Shown one piece after another: positions 44,208-53,212 of a DNA stretch of 64,000 nucleotides; position 1 is the stretch's first letter, and the number at the start of each line of letters is the position of its first letter. The translations under genes were made by a program, and so were the position numbers. The DNA comes from Pseudomonas californiensis (GTDB lineage Bacteria > Pseudomonadota > Gammaproteobacteria > Pseudomonadales > Pseudomonadaceae). Under the pieces are notes generated by a model. It saw nothing but the letters and a program-made list of their open reading frames with translations. It searched no databases and had not been told where the DNA came from. The DNA lies in assembly GCF_021147775.1 (NCBI RefSeq), contig NZ_JAGTPK010000013.1:105571-169570 (forward strand), written 5' to 3'.

Positions 44208-44771
44208 ATGGCTATGCAATCGCGGCTGAGCGAACTGACTGAAGCGTCCATGGATGAGGCTCAGCGCTCGGTGATCAAGGATATTCTCGCGGGCCCAAGG
44301 GGCAACCTCGATGGCCCCTTTCTGGCCTGGGTTCAAAGTCCGGAGCTGGCCTGTCACGCTCAGAAACTGGGTGCGTTCTGTCGTTATGGCACTCGGCTCG
44401 AATTGCGTCTGACGGAGTTGACCATTCTGTTTACCGCGTCGTGGTGGCAGTCCCAGGCCGAGTGGCAGATTCATGAGCCGATAGCGCGTGCTGCGGGTCT
44501 AACAGATTCGGTTATCGAGGCGTTGCAACAGCAGAAAGTCCCGCCATTTGTGCGTGAAGACGAGCAGTTGGTGTATCGACTGGGGAAGTCACTTTACGAG
44601 ACACGGCGCATTGACGATGCCCTGTACGCGGATGCGGTCACAACCTTCGGAGAGCCGGCAGTCGTCGAACTTGTCGGGGTGTTTGGGTACTACGCGCTCG
44701 TGGCGATGACGTTGAATGTGTTTGCGGTTCGCCGCGATACCGATACACCGCTGCCATTCGTTGAACCCTGA
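44208..44771 (+). CDS. Carboxymuconolactone decarboxylase-like (AhpD-fold) protein
   Basis: 187 residues, all-helical AhpD/CMD fold: GPFLAWVQSPELACHAQKLGAFCRYGTRLELRLTELTILFTASWWQSQAEWQIHEPIARAAGL, then a second repeat with VVELVGVFGYYALVAMTLNVFAV. The position corresponding to the AhpD CxxC is WWQSQAEW, so no redox pair; decarboxylase or hydrolase-like activity is more likely. TGAGGAAA precedes ATG 44208. It follows the broken carrier by 261 bases and may be the last gene of the cluster. Confidence 0.85.
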   Translation: MAMQSRLSELTEASMDEAQRSVIKDILAGPRGNLDGPFLAWVQSPELACHAQKLGAFCRYGTRLELRLTELTILFTASWWQSQAEWQIHEPIARAAGLTDSVIEALQQQKVPPFVREDEQLVYRLGKSLYETRRIDDALYADAVTTFGEPAVVELVGVFGYYALVAMTLNVFAVRRDTDTPLPFVEP

Positions 44772-45091
44772 CAGAGTCACGGGACAGGGATTCCAACGTG
44801 CTGCGGGCGACCCTGGGCTCTGTACGAAAAGTGGCTGCGCTCGGTGATGCTGCGTTAAAAACAGGCTCAGAATGCTCATTTACAGCCAGTAGACTCCGCT
44901 TCCTCGCCTGTTTTTGCCTTGCCTGACCTTCGCTCGCCGACTTTTCGTACAGACCCTAGCACTGCTGACGCGGGCATGGTGGGTTGTACATCCCGCGAAC
45001 ATGTGATTTGGTGGGCAAGGGTGGAGTATCAATTTTCCCGTGTCCGGTTACTTCGCTTGCTAATCCTTGTGCTGATCAAATCTGAGGTTTC
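44772..45091. other. 320-bp spacer mostly filled by a MITE-like element
   Basis: The spacer between the CMD gene and the DUF294 gene contains the foldback element at 44816-44956; the remaining 135 bases hold the promoter region of the DUF294 gene. No gene is seen. Confidence 0.6.
44816..44956. mobile_element. MITE-like foldback element with 17-bp terminal inverted repeats
   Basis: Left end GGCTCTGTACGAAAAGT (44816-44832) and right end ACTTTTCGTACAGACCC (44940-44956) match at 16 of 17 positions as inverted repeats. Inside, AAAAACAGGC and GCCTGTTTTT are a second inverted pair, so the 141 bp can fold on itself. It has no coding capacity. CTAG follows the right end and CTGG precedes the left, possibly a worn CTAG-type target duplication as made by IS5-group transposases. 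Such ends suggest mobilisation in trans. Confidence 0.75.
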
Positions 45092-46972
45092 ATGCAAATC
45101 GAGTTAGTGGAGATTCGCGACCATCTTCAACGTTTCGCACCTTTTGACACACTGCCTCAGGCCTCGCTCGATGTCGTCGCGCAACGTGTCGAAGTCAGCT
45201 ACTTCAAGGCCGGTAGCGATATCCTCGAAGCGGGTGCTTTTATCCAGGATCTGCACTATGTACGCAGCGGGGCAGTGGAGGTCTATCGCCGCAACGGTGA
45301 GCTTTACAACCGCCTGGTGGAAGGCGATATCTTCGGCCAGGCAGGCTTGCTGCGCAGTAACAAGGTCCGCTTTCCGGCGCGGGCTCTGGAAGACAGCCTG
45401 ATCTACTTTATCCCGGCGGATGTGTTCGCCCAACTGTGCGCGCAACACGATGCCTTTGCCGATTTCGTCGAGGCAGAAGGACACTCCAGGCTCAAGTCTG
45501 CCGTCGAGGCTCAAGGCCGTGCGAGCGAATTGACCCAGCTCAAATGTCGTGCACTGATATCACGGGCTCTGGTTTGGGTGACCTCCGACACCTCGGTCAA
45601 TGACGCCGCAAAAGTCATGACCGAGCAAGGCGTTTCCTGTGTCGTGGTCATGGCGCCTGAGGACAAGGACGCGGCTAAGATGGTGGGTATCGTGACTGAC
45701 CGGGACTTGCGTACTCGCGTGGTTGCCGCCGGGCGCAGTGATGTGAGGACGTCCATCAGCGCCATCATGTCCCGTGACCCGATAGCGATACAGGCAGACG
45801 ACTCGGTGTTCGAGGCCATGCTTGTGATGCTGCGGCGCAATATTCATCACCTGCCAGTCGTCCACAAAGGGCGCACTCTGGGTTTGATCAATCTATCGGA
45901 CATAATCCGCTACGAGTCCCAGAGCAGTTTGTATCTGGTCAATCGTATATCCAATCAGACGTCAGTCGCGGGCCTGTGCTCATTACTACGAGACTTGCGT
46001 GGCACATACATTCGCATGGTGCGTGACGGCGCAACCGCGCACATGATCGGCAGCGCGATTTCAGGCATTGGCCGCGCTTTTACCCAGCGTCTGATTGAGT
46101 TGGCGGAGAAAGAACTCGGCCCGCCGCCGGTTCCCTACTGTTTCATGGCGCTGGGTTCGATGGCGCGAGATGAACAGCTATTGGTGACCGATCAGGACAA
46201 TGCTCTGGTGCTGGACGATCGGTTTGACCCTGTTTTGCATGATGGCTACTTCCAGAGCCTTGCCACGTTTGTCAGTGACGGTCTGGCAGCATGCGGTTAT
46301 AGCTATTGCAAGGGTGGAGTCATGGCCACCAATGTTCAATGGCGACAGCCTTTGCGCGTGTGGCGGGGTTACTTTGAGCAGTGGATCGAAAAACCCAACG
46401 CCGAAACGTTGCTCAACAGCTGTATTTTTTTCGATCTGGACGGCGTTTATGGCCAGCTTGAACTGGTGCACGAACTCAAGACGTTGTGTGCCGAGAAGTC
46501 CAGTGTTCATCCTGGATTTCTGAATGCCATGGCCCGAATTGCGCTCAATCGAACGCCACCCCTGGGGTTCTTCCGCACCTTCGTGGTGGAAACAGACGGC
46601 CAGCAGAAGAGGATTATCAATTTGAAGGGCAGGGGCACTGCGCCGCTTACCGACCTTATCCGCATTCATGCGCTGGCTTGCGCCAGTACGGCGCAGAACT
46701 CCTTTGACCGCCTTGAGGCGATCAGCACAACCCGGCTCATCCAGCCCGATGCGGTGGAGCATCTACGTTACGCACTGGAATTTCTGTCGATGGTCAGAAT
46801 CCGGCATCAGGCAGACGCCCTTGAGCAGGGCGCAACGCCGAACAATTACATTGAGCCAGAGCGCTTTTCCAACAGTGAGCGACATAATCTCAAAGAAGCA
46901 TTTCAGGTCCTGAGCAATGCGCAGAACTTTCTACGGTTTCGCTATCCGGCCAAAGGGCGTCAGTCACAATGA
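45092..46972 (+). CDS. Cyclic-nucleotide-binding/CBS/DUF294 nucleotidyltransferase-like protein
   Basis: 626 residues, soluble. Order: cNMP-type domain about 10-120 (FKAGSDILEAGAFIQDLHYVRSGAVEVYR), CBS pair about 150-280 (VNDAAKVMTEQGVSCVVV, ISAIMSRDPIAIQADDSVFEAMLVMLRRNIHHLPVV), DUF294 nucleotidyltransferase about 300-440 (ALGSMARDEQLLVTDQDNALVLDD, with Gly-Ser and the Asp pair), DUF294 C-terminal helices to the end. Function is not established; the layout suggests nucleotide sensing coupled to a nucleotidyl transfer. Its stop overlaps the exonuclease ATG (ATGA). Confidence 0.9.
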   Translation: MQIELVEIRDHLQRFAPFDTLPQASLDVVAQRVEVSYFKAGSDILEAGAFIQDLHYVRSGAVEVYRRNGELYNRLVEGDIFGQAGLLRSNKVRFPARALEDSLIYFIPADVFAQLCAQHDAFADFVEAEGHSRLKSAVEAQGRASELTQLKCRALISRALVWVTSDTSVNDAAKVMTEQGVSCVVVMAPEDKDAAKMVGIVTDRDLRTRVVAAGRSDVRTSISAIMSRDPIAIQADDSVFEAMLVMLRRNIHHLPVVHKGRTLGLINLSDIIRYESQSSLYLVNRISNQTSVAGLCSLLRDLRGTYIRMVRDGATAHMIGSAISGIGRAFTQRLIELAEKELGPPPVPYCFMALGSMARDEQLLVTDQDNALVLDDRFDPVLHDGYFQSLATFVSDGLAACGYSYCKGGVMATNVQWRQPLRVWRGYFEQWIEKPNAETLLNSCIFFDLDGVYGQLELVHELKTLCAEKSSVHPGFLNAMARIALNRTPPLGFFRTFVVETDGQQKRIINLKGRGTAPLTDLIRIHALACASTAQNSFDRLEAISTTRLIQPDAVEHLRYALEFLSMVRIRHQADALEQGATPNNYIEPERFSNSERHNLKEAFQVLSNAQNFLRFRYPAKGRQSQ

Positions 46973-47691
46973 GTGGGCGCAGTAGCGCCAGCAACCCTGA
47001 AAAACTGGACTGGGCCGCCCGGTTTCAGGCGCTGGCGCAGACGTCCAGGCACCCTTGCCTGAAGACGTTCTATCAAGCCGGGACCGTTGCGGCAGAGACC
47101 CCCATCGACCAGGTTCAACTGCTGGCCATGGATGTGGAAACCACCGGTCTCGACGCCCAGGCTCACAGCATTGTCAGCATCGGACTGATGCCGTTCACCT
47201 TGCAACGGATACAGTGTGGTCAGGCATTGTATTGGGTGATAAAACCGCCATCAGAGTTGAACGGCAAGTCGATTACGTTTCACCACATCACGCACACCGA
47301 TATTTTGCATGCCCCGCCACTCACTGAGGTTGTAGACGACCTTCTCACTGCCATGGCCGGCAAGGTGATGGTCGTGCATTACCGAAACATTGAACGTGGC
47401 TTTCTGGATCAGGCGTTGCGCCGCCATCTGGGAGAAGGGTTGCAGTTTCCGGTCATTGATACGATGCAACTGGAAGCCCGAATGCACCGACAGAGACGAG
47501 GATGGTTTGATCGACTGTTGCGCCGTACTCAACAGTCGATCAGGCTGGCAGACAGTCGGGCTCGCTACAATTTGCCCAACTATCATGCTCACCACGCATT
47601 GACTGATGCCCTTGCGACAGCCGAGTTGCTGCAGGCACAGATAGCAAACCATTACTTGCCAGCAACGCCCATTGGGGATCTGTGGGACTGA
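46969..47691 (+). CDS. DnaQ-like 3'-5' exonuclease
   Basis: 240 residues of the DEDD superfamily. Exo I LLAMDVETTGLDAQAHSIVSIGL (Asp, Glu), Exo II in VMVVHYRNIERGFLDQAL where His-Tyr replaces the usual HNxxFD, Exo III in NYHAHHALTDALATAELL (His...Asp). It resembles the DNA polymerase III epsilon domain but is encoded alone. Four-base overlap with the DUF294 gene predicts coupled translation and a joint role. Confidence 0.88.
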   Translation: MSGRSSASNPEKLDWAARFQALAQTSRHPCLKTFYQAGTVAAETPIDQVQLLAMDVETTGLDAQAHSIVSIGLMPFTLQRIQCGQALYWVIKPPSELNGKSITFHHITHTDILHAPPLTEVVDDLLTAMAGKVMVVHYRNIERGFLDQALRRHLGEGLQFPVIDTMQLEARMHRQRRGWFDRLLRRTQQSIRLADSRARYNLPNYHAHHALTDALATAELLQAQIANHYLPATPIGDLWD

Positions 47692-47707
47692 GCTTTCATG
47701 AGTTCAT

Positions 47708-47741
47708 AAAAAAAGGTGCGTTCGAAAACGCACCTTTTTTG
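47708..47741. terminator. Bidirectional terminator
   Basis: Stem AAAGGTGCGTT/AACGCACCTTT with a CGAA loop, A's on the left and T's on the right, serving the exonuclease (plus) and the BCCT carrier (minus). Confidence 0.93.
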
Positions 47742-47760
47742 CTCTACAACGTTCAGCGCT

Positions 47761-49431
47761 TCAGGATCGGGGCTCAGACATCAGGCCCTTGACCAGAGAC
47801 ACACATCCCAGCATCAGCACAATGGCAAATGGCAGGCCTGTGGAGACAGCCATCGCCTGCAACGCCACCAGACCACCTCCGAGTAGCAGCGCAATCGCGA
47901 TGACACCTTCAATGACCGCCCAGAACACGCGTTGCGGAACTGGCGCATCAACCTTGCCACCGGCAGTAATGGTGTCGATCACCAATGAACCGGAGTCCGA
48001 GGAGGTGATGAAAAAGACGATGACCAGGACAATCCCCAGAAATGAGGTGATTTCCTTGAGCGGCAAGTGTCCCAGCATCGCGAACAGTTTGAGCTCGAGA
48101 ACCGCGTCCTTGACCCCGACGAATCCCTGGACAGTGGCTTGATCAATGGCTGTTCCGCCGAACGTGGTCATCCACAGCACCGACACCAGCGTTGGCACCA
48201 GCAGCACCGAGACCAGAAACTCTCGCACTGTCCTGCCACGGCTGACGCGGGCAATAAACATCCCGACAAAAGGCGACCAACTGATCCACCACGCCCAGTA
48301 AAAGGCAGTCCAGCCTTGGGTGAATTCGGTGTCGGTTCGCCCGAACGGGTTGGAGAGTGCCGGCAGGTACTCGACGTAGTTCACCAGGTTTTTGAAAAAG
48401 CCGGAGAAAATCGCCAGGGTCGGGCCTACGACAATGATGAACAGCAGCAGTAGCAGCGCCAGCCCCATGTTGATCTGCGACAGCAGCTTCACACCCTTGT
48501 CCAGGCCGGACAGCACCGACCACAGTGCGATCAGTGTGATACCGATGATCAGTAGCACTTTGCTCAGGTTCGTGGACTCTATACCGAACAGGTACTCGAT
48601 ACCCGCATCGGCCTGTTCTGCGCCGATACCCAAGGACGTCGCCAGGCCGAACAGCGTAGCGAAGACGGCGAGGATATCGATGATGTGTCCGGGCCATCCC
48701 CATACGCGCTCACCCAACAGCGGATAGAAGATCGAGCGTATCGAGAGCGGCAAGCCTTTGTTGTACGAAAACAGCGCAAGCGACAAGGCGACAATCGCGT
48801 ATATCGCCCAAGGGTGCAGGCCCCAGTGGAAGATCGTCGAGGCCATCGCCAGGTTTGCGGATGTTGTCACATCGCCTGCCGCGCCCGACAGCGGCGCCCA
48901 GTCGGTGCGGGCGCCACTGGCGTCAACGGTGATACCGTCCATTGACGCGGCATAGTGCGACATGGGTTCGGCAACACCATAGAACATCAGACCGATGCCC
49001 ATACCGGCAGCAAACAGCATTGAAAACCAGCCGATGTAAGTGTGGTCTGGCGTGGCGTCTCTGCCTCCAAGGCGAACCTTGCCCAGCGGAGAAACAATCA
49101 GCACCAGACACAGCACAACGAATACGTTGGCCACGCTCATGAAGAACCAGGCAAGGTGCCCTGTCAGCCATTCACGAATCGAGCTGAAGAGGGGTTCTAC
49201 TTCATTCTGCAGTGCCAGCGTCAACACGACGAAAAGCAGTATCGCAGCGGCCGAGATAATGAACACTTTGCCATGTATATCGAGCGAAAAAGAGAAATCG
49301 CCCTTTATGTTGTCCTGGCCGATGACGTAGTCGGTATCGATCAGATTAGCTGCTCCGCTGGGCGCGGGAATACCATCCTCACTGACGGGCTGAGGTTCGA
49401 CGGGTAGAACATCCTTGGGGGTTTGACCCAT
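47761..49431 (-). CDS. BCCT-family betaine/choline/carnitine transporter
   Basis: 556 residues, 12 membrane helices. BCCT signature GWTAFYWAWWISWSPFVGMFIARVSRGRT; earlier FAAGMGIGLMFYGVAEPMSHY and the Trp-rich HWGLHPWAIYAIVALSLALFSYN. Imports quaternary ammonium compounds as osmoprotectants or carbon sources, Na+ or H+ coupled. Length is nearer to OpuD/BetL than to the longer E. coli BetT, whose C-terminal tail is missing. Monocistronic. Confidence 0.9.
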   Translation of the reverse strand: MGQTPKDVLPVEPQPVSEDGIPAPSGAANLIDTDYVIGQDNIKGDFSFSLDIHGKVFIISAAAILLFVVLTLALQNEVEPLFSSIREWLTGHLAWFFMSVANVFVVLCLVLIVSPLGKVRLGGRDATPDHTYIGWFSMLFAAGMGIGLMFYGVAEPMSHYAASMDGITVDASGARTDWAPLSGAAGDVTTSANLAMASTIFHWGLHPWAIYAIVALSLALFSYNKGLPLSIRSIFYPLLGERVWGWPGHIIDILAVFATLFGLATSLGIGAEQADAGIEYLFGIESTNLSKVLLIIGITLIALWSVLSGLDKGVKLLSQINMGLALLLLLFIIVVGPTLAIFSGFFKNLVNYVEYLPALSNPFGRTDTEFTQGWTAFYWAWWISWSPFVGMFIARVSRGRTVREFLVSVLLVPTLVSVLWMTTFGGTAIDQATVQGFVGVKDAVLELKLFAMLGHLPLKEITSFLGIVLVIVFFITSSDSGSLVIDTITAGGKVDAPVPQRVFWAVIEGVIAIALLLGGGLVALQAMAVSTGLPFAIVLMLGCVSLVKGLMSEPRS

Positions 49432-49716
49432 GAGAGCCTCCTTGGTTAGGGCACGCTCTTGCGTGCACGTGTATTAATGCCCGCTGTTCCGAGGGTATAA
49501 ACAGGTAGATGGTTCCCCGGCCGGGCAAGCTTTGGCGAACAAACTCGTCAACAATCTGGATAAGTTCCAACTGTTTTATGTACGCAGGGTGTCTATCGGC
49601 CTTTATTCAAAGTGCGGTGGCAAGCACGCTGGCAGCTTTCAACTGTGCGGTGAGATACAGGAACGCTCGAATGATCACTACCTGAATACCTGGAATTGCC
49701 AACAATCAGCCGAGCG

Positions 49717-50916
49717 TCAGTCGTTCAGCGATTCGGGCGCATAAGCACCAAAAAGATTCAGGAAGAACAGCTTCAACGTGTCCCACGTACGTGACCACCA
49801 GCCACCAGTTGCCTGAGCCTCAAGCGCAATCAGCGGACGGGTCGCCAGCTTCTCGTCACCCTCGTAAAGCGTCAGGCTGCCGACGACTGCGCCCATGGCG
49901 ATCGGCGCAACAAGGGGCTCGTCGATAGTCAGGCGAGTTTCAGTTTTGCGATTCGGATTTTTCGGCAGCGTGAGCGAAAGGTCGTCCAGCAAGCCAACCG
50001 GCAGGGTGCGGTTTTCACCTTTCCAGATGAGCGGGTTTGCCAGCACCTGAGTGGCTTTGGCATAGGTTTGCGTGTCGAAGAAGCGAAAACCGTAGGTCAG
50101 GAGCTTTCCCGCGTCGTTGGCACGATTGGCTTTGGAGGATGAGCCAAATACAGCGGTAATCAACCGACGACCGTCTCGCACGGCCGAGGTGACCATGCAG
50201 TAACCCGCCGCTTCGGTGTGGCCTGTCTTGAGGCCATCTACCGAACTGTCGCGCCACAGCAGCAGGTTCCTGTTGGGTTGGCGGATGCCGTTCCAGGTGA
50301 AGTGTTTTTGCTTGTACAGCGAGTAGTAATCCGACTCATCGGCGATGATGGCCCGTGCCAGGTTCGCCATGTCTTCAGCCGACGAGTAGTGTTCAGGCGC
50401 GGGCAGGCCTGTAGGATTCAGAAAGTGCGTGTCCTGGAGCCCGAGTTTTTGTGCAGTGGCATTCATGAGGTCGGCAAAACTGTCCTCGCTGCCAGCGATA
50501 TGCTCCGCCAAGGCAACGCTTGCATCGTTGCCTGAACCTATGACGATGCCACGGAGCAGGTCTTGTACCGGCACCTGACTGCGCGGGTCGAGGAACATGC
50601 GCGAGCCTCCGGTACGCCATGCGTTTTCGCTGACGGTCACCAGATCGTCTGCCTTGAGGCGGTGGGTCTGAATCTGATCGGTGGCGACGTAAACGGTCAT
50701 CAGCTTGGTCAGGCTGGCAGGTGGCAACCGCTCATTGGGGGCGTAGCTGGTAATAATGTCACCGCTGCCAGCATCCATCAGTACCCAGGATTTCGCATTC
50801 AACTGCGGGGCTGGAGGGATCATGGGGCGGTAGAGGGCAGGAGCAGCCAACGCCGGTAAACCGTGAGCGCAAACCAGTGTCAGGGCGAGCCATAGTGTCG
50901 GGCGTTTCACGAACAT
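49717..50916 (-). CDS. D-alanyl-D-alanine carboxypeptidase (PBP5/6 type)
   Basis: 399 residues from ATG 50916, exported by a signal peptide (LWLALTLVCAHGLPALA). Active-site SxxK in LPPASLTKLMTVYVATD, SxN in IGSGNDASVALAEHI, KTG in VDGLKTGHTEAAGYC. PBP5-type C-terminal domain from about residue 290 and an amphipathic anchor at the end (SRTWDTLKLFFLNLFGAY). Trims the terminal D-Ala of peptidoglycan stem peptides. The longer frame to 50964 would precede the signal sequence with non-family residues. Confidence 0.93.
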   Translation of the reverse strand: MFVKRPTLWLALTLVCAHGLPALAAPALYRPMIPPAPQLNAKSWVLMDAGSGDIITSYAPNERLPPASLTKLMTVYVATDQIQTHRLKADDLVTVSENAWRTGGSRMFLDPRSQVPVQDLLRGIVIGSGNDASVALAEHIAGSEDSFADLMNATAQKLGLQDTHFLNPTGLPAPEHYSSAEDMANLARAIIADESDYYSLYKQKHFTWNGIRQPNRNLLLWRDSSVDGLKTGHTEAAGYCMVTSAVRDGRRLITAVFGSSSKANRANDAGKLLTYGFRFFDTQTYAKATQVLANPLIWKGENRTLPVGLLDDLSLTLPKNPNRKTETRLTIDEPLVAPIAMGAVVGSLTLYEGDEKLATRPLIALEAQATGGWWSRTWDTLKLFFLNLFGAYAPESLND

Positions 50917-50996
50917 AAAGCCTTGGGTCGTTGGAAGGGCCCGCCAACCTAGGTGAACGATCATGTCGTCTCAAATTAACCCGGATTAAATCTTTT

Positions 50997-52397
50997 TTAA
51001 GAAACTCTGTGGGTCCCCCTGGGTAGCGGGCAGTCCAGGCTGACTCGTGTTCCTGAACCGTTGTCACCGGCGTCTATGCTCAAGCCAAACCCGTGCAGAT
51101 GTGCGATTGCCGCGACCAAAGACAGTCCAAGTCCGTTGCCGGGTTGCTGTCTTGTTGTATCGCCCCGATACAGACGCCGAATGACACTGCTGCGTTCTTC
51201 AACGGGAATGCCGGGGCCATTATCGCTGACTTCGATAAGCACGCTGTGTTCCCTGAGCACGCAACTCAGGCGGATTTCACCTCCCGCTTGAGTGAACTTG
51301 ATTGCGTTATCCACCAGGTTCACCAGCGCTTCAAACAGAAGCGACACATCTCCCTGTAGGGTCGGGCAGTACCCGGCTGTCAGCAGGATCAACTGCTGAC
51401 TTTTCTCATGCGCCAGGGGTTCGTAGAATTCGTGGACCTGCTTTAGCAGCGCATCCGGTTCAAACGTGTTGAAAGCCGAGCGTCGCCGGGTGTCCTCCAG
51501 TTCCGAGATTCGCAAAAGGCCCTGAAATCTGGACATGATGGACTCACTCTCTTCCAGTGCCAGATCAAGAATGTCGTTGTGTTCCCGTTGCAGTGGCAGT
51601 TTTTGCAATTGATAAAGCCGCGTCCGAAGCCGGGTCAGGGGTGTTCGCAGGTCGTGTGCGATACCGTCGCAGACACTTTTGACTTCCAGCATCAGCTTTT
51701 CGATGTGTTCGAGCATCGTATTGACGGCATTGGCAAGCATGTCCAGTTCGTCGCGACGATCAGAAAGCGGTAAACGTTCGCCCAGATTGCCCGATACGAT
51801 GCGTTCGGTGCTGCGCTGCAATCTCTCCACCCGGCGAATGGGACGTCTGCGCAGTAGGTTCCAGCCTATCAGGCCGGGGATCAGGGTCAGCGACAACCCC
51901 CAGAACAACGCCTGCCCGATGATGCCTGCGACTGCTGCGATAGAACCGCCATCACGAGCCAGAATCAGAATCCTGCCGTCCGGCCGGTTGAGCCTGAGCG
52001 CATAGCTGCTGCGGGTTTCCTCGCTGGGCAATGCGATGCTCAAACCCCGCTCCAGATAATGAACCCGGCCGTCGTCAGCGAGGGTTGAGCGTAGCCTGAG
52101 CAGATCACCGGTAATGTGCCGGCCATCTGCTTCAAAAAGGCCATAGGCATCGATGCCTGGGACGGAATAGGCTTCGTTGCTGGCCAGCTCAGTCACCAGC
52201 GTGGCGTCGTTCACCTTTTGGTAATAAAGCGCGCGTTGCATCAGTGTGCGCTCGGCGACAGTGCCAAGATAGGCTGAGATCTGCCAATACAACACACCGG
52301 TAAACACGGCGCACCAGGCCGTGAAGAACAGCGCATAGACCCCGATCAGGCGGCTGTTGCTGGAGCGCCAGCGCTCAGTTTTTTTCGACCAGAACAT
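50997..52397 (-). CDS. Sensor histidine kinase of a two-component system
   Basis: 466 residues. Two membrane helices (LIGVYALFFTAWCAVFTGVLYW and IIGQALFWGLSLTLIPGLIGW) flank a periplasmic domain of about 130 residues; then HAMP (RRPIRRVERLQRSTERI), H-box SVCDGIAHDLRTPLTRLRTRLYQL, N-box LVNLVDNAIKFTQAGG, DNGPGIP and GNGLGLSLVAAIAHLHG. Start ATG 52397 overlaps the regulator gene by 23 bases. Signal unknown. Confidence 0.9.
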   Translation of the reverse strand: MFWSKKTERWRSSNSRLIGVYALFFTAWCAVFTGVLYWQISAYLGTVAERTLMQRALYYQKVNDATLVTELASNEAYSVPGIDAYGLFEADGRHITGDLLRLRSTLADDGRVHYLERGLSIALPSEETRSSYALRLNRPDGRILILARDGGSIAAVAGIIGQALFWGLSLTLIPGLIGWNLLRRRPIRRVERLQRSTERIVSGNLGERLPLSDRRDELDMLANAVNTMLEHIEKLMLEVKSVCDGIAHDLRTPLTRLRTRLYQLQKLPLQREHNDILDLALEESESIMSRFQGLLRISELEDTRRRSAFNTFEPDALLKQVHEFYEPLAHEKSQQLILLTAGYCPTLQGDVSLLFEALVNLVDNAIKFTQAGGEIRLSCVLREHSVLIEVSDNGPGIPVEERSSVIRRLYRGDTTRQQPGNGLGLSLVAAIAHLHGFGLSIDAGDNGSGTRVSLDCPLPRGTHRVS

Positions 52398-53052
52398 ACC
52401 CTGATCCACGAATCGTCTGAATGGCCGGGGCGCCATCAGCTTCTATTTTCTTGCGCAAGCGGGCAATGTGTACATCGATGATGTTGGTGCCGGGATCGAA
52501 GTGATAACCCCATACTTCCTGGAACAACATGGTGCGTGTGACCAGCTGTCCGGCGTTACGCATCAGGTAGGTCAACAGCTTGAGCTCGGTGGGAAGCAGG
52601 CTGATCGGCTCGCCGTCAAGCGTGACGGTTTGCGCTATCAGGCTGATGTGCAGGCCGCCAAAGCTGAGGCAATGATCAGCGTTGCCAGTCGCAGGCTCTC
52701 GAAGCAACACCTCCACGCGCGCGATCATTTCAACCATCGAGAACGGTTTGGTGAGGTAATCGTCGCCGCCTGAGCGCAGACCGCGTACGCGTTCGTCGAT
52801 GTCTGACAGTGCGCTGATCATCAGAACCGGTGTTTGAATGGCCAACTGGCGTAACGTGCTGACGATGGTCAGCCCGTCGTAGTCAGGCAGCATGCGATCC
52901 AGAGTAATTACCTCGTGGCCACCGGCGATCGCCATGGCGAGGCCATCACGTCCGTTGTTGGCCCATTGCGTGCTGAAACCATGGGCATCAAGCTCGGCAA
53001 TGATTGCCTGCGCCGTGACGTCGTCATCCTCGATGACCAATGCACGATTCAT
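52375..53052 (-). CDS. OmpR-family response regulator
   Basis: 225 residues. Receiver with acidic pocket VIEDDDV, phospho-acceptor Asp in ITLDRMLPDYDGL, Thr/Ser and Lys (MISALS, TKPFSM), then an OmpR/PhoB winged helix (LLPTELKLLTYLMRNAGQLVTRTMLFQEVWG, IDVHIARLRKKIE). ATG 53052 follows CGGAGA; the in-frame start at 53082 is less likely. Partner of the overlapping kinase gene. Confidence 0.92.
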   Translation of the reverse strand: MNRALVIEDDDVTAQAIIAELDAHGFSTQWANNGRDGLAMAIAGGHEVITLDRMLPDYDGLTIVSTLRQLAIQTPVLMISALSDIDERVRGLRSGGDDYLTKPFSMVEMIARVEVLLREPATGNADHCLSFGGLHISLIAQTVTLDGEPISLLPTELKLLTYLMRNAGQLVTRTMLFQEVWGYHFDPGTNIIDVHIARLRKKIEADGAPAIQTIRGSGYVLVEKN

Positions 53053-53212
53053 TCGGATCTCCGGGCTGAGAAGGGCGTGCATTCTAACGGCAACCGCCCG
53101 GTGAATCGGTGCGTCCGTCCGTTAAACTAAATTTTTCTTAATGCGGGTTAACACGGCCTGAACCGTTACCTGCTTTAGCGTGCAGGTTTTCCGCTACGAG
53201 GAATTGCCTGCC

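Noticed and set aside
49432..49716. Small gene between the BCCT carrier and the carboxypeptidase
   Set aside because: The only open frame (49532-49744) has no ribosome binding site and runs into the 3' end of the carboxypeptidase gene on the opposite strand.
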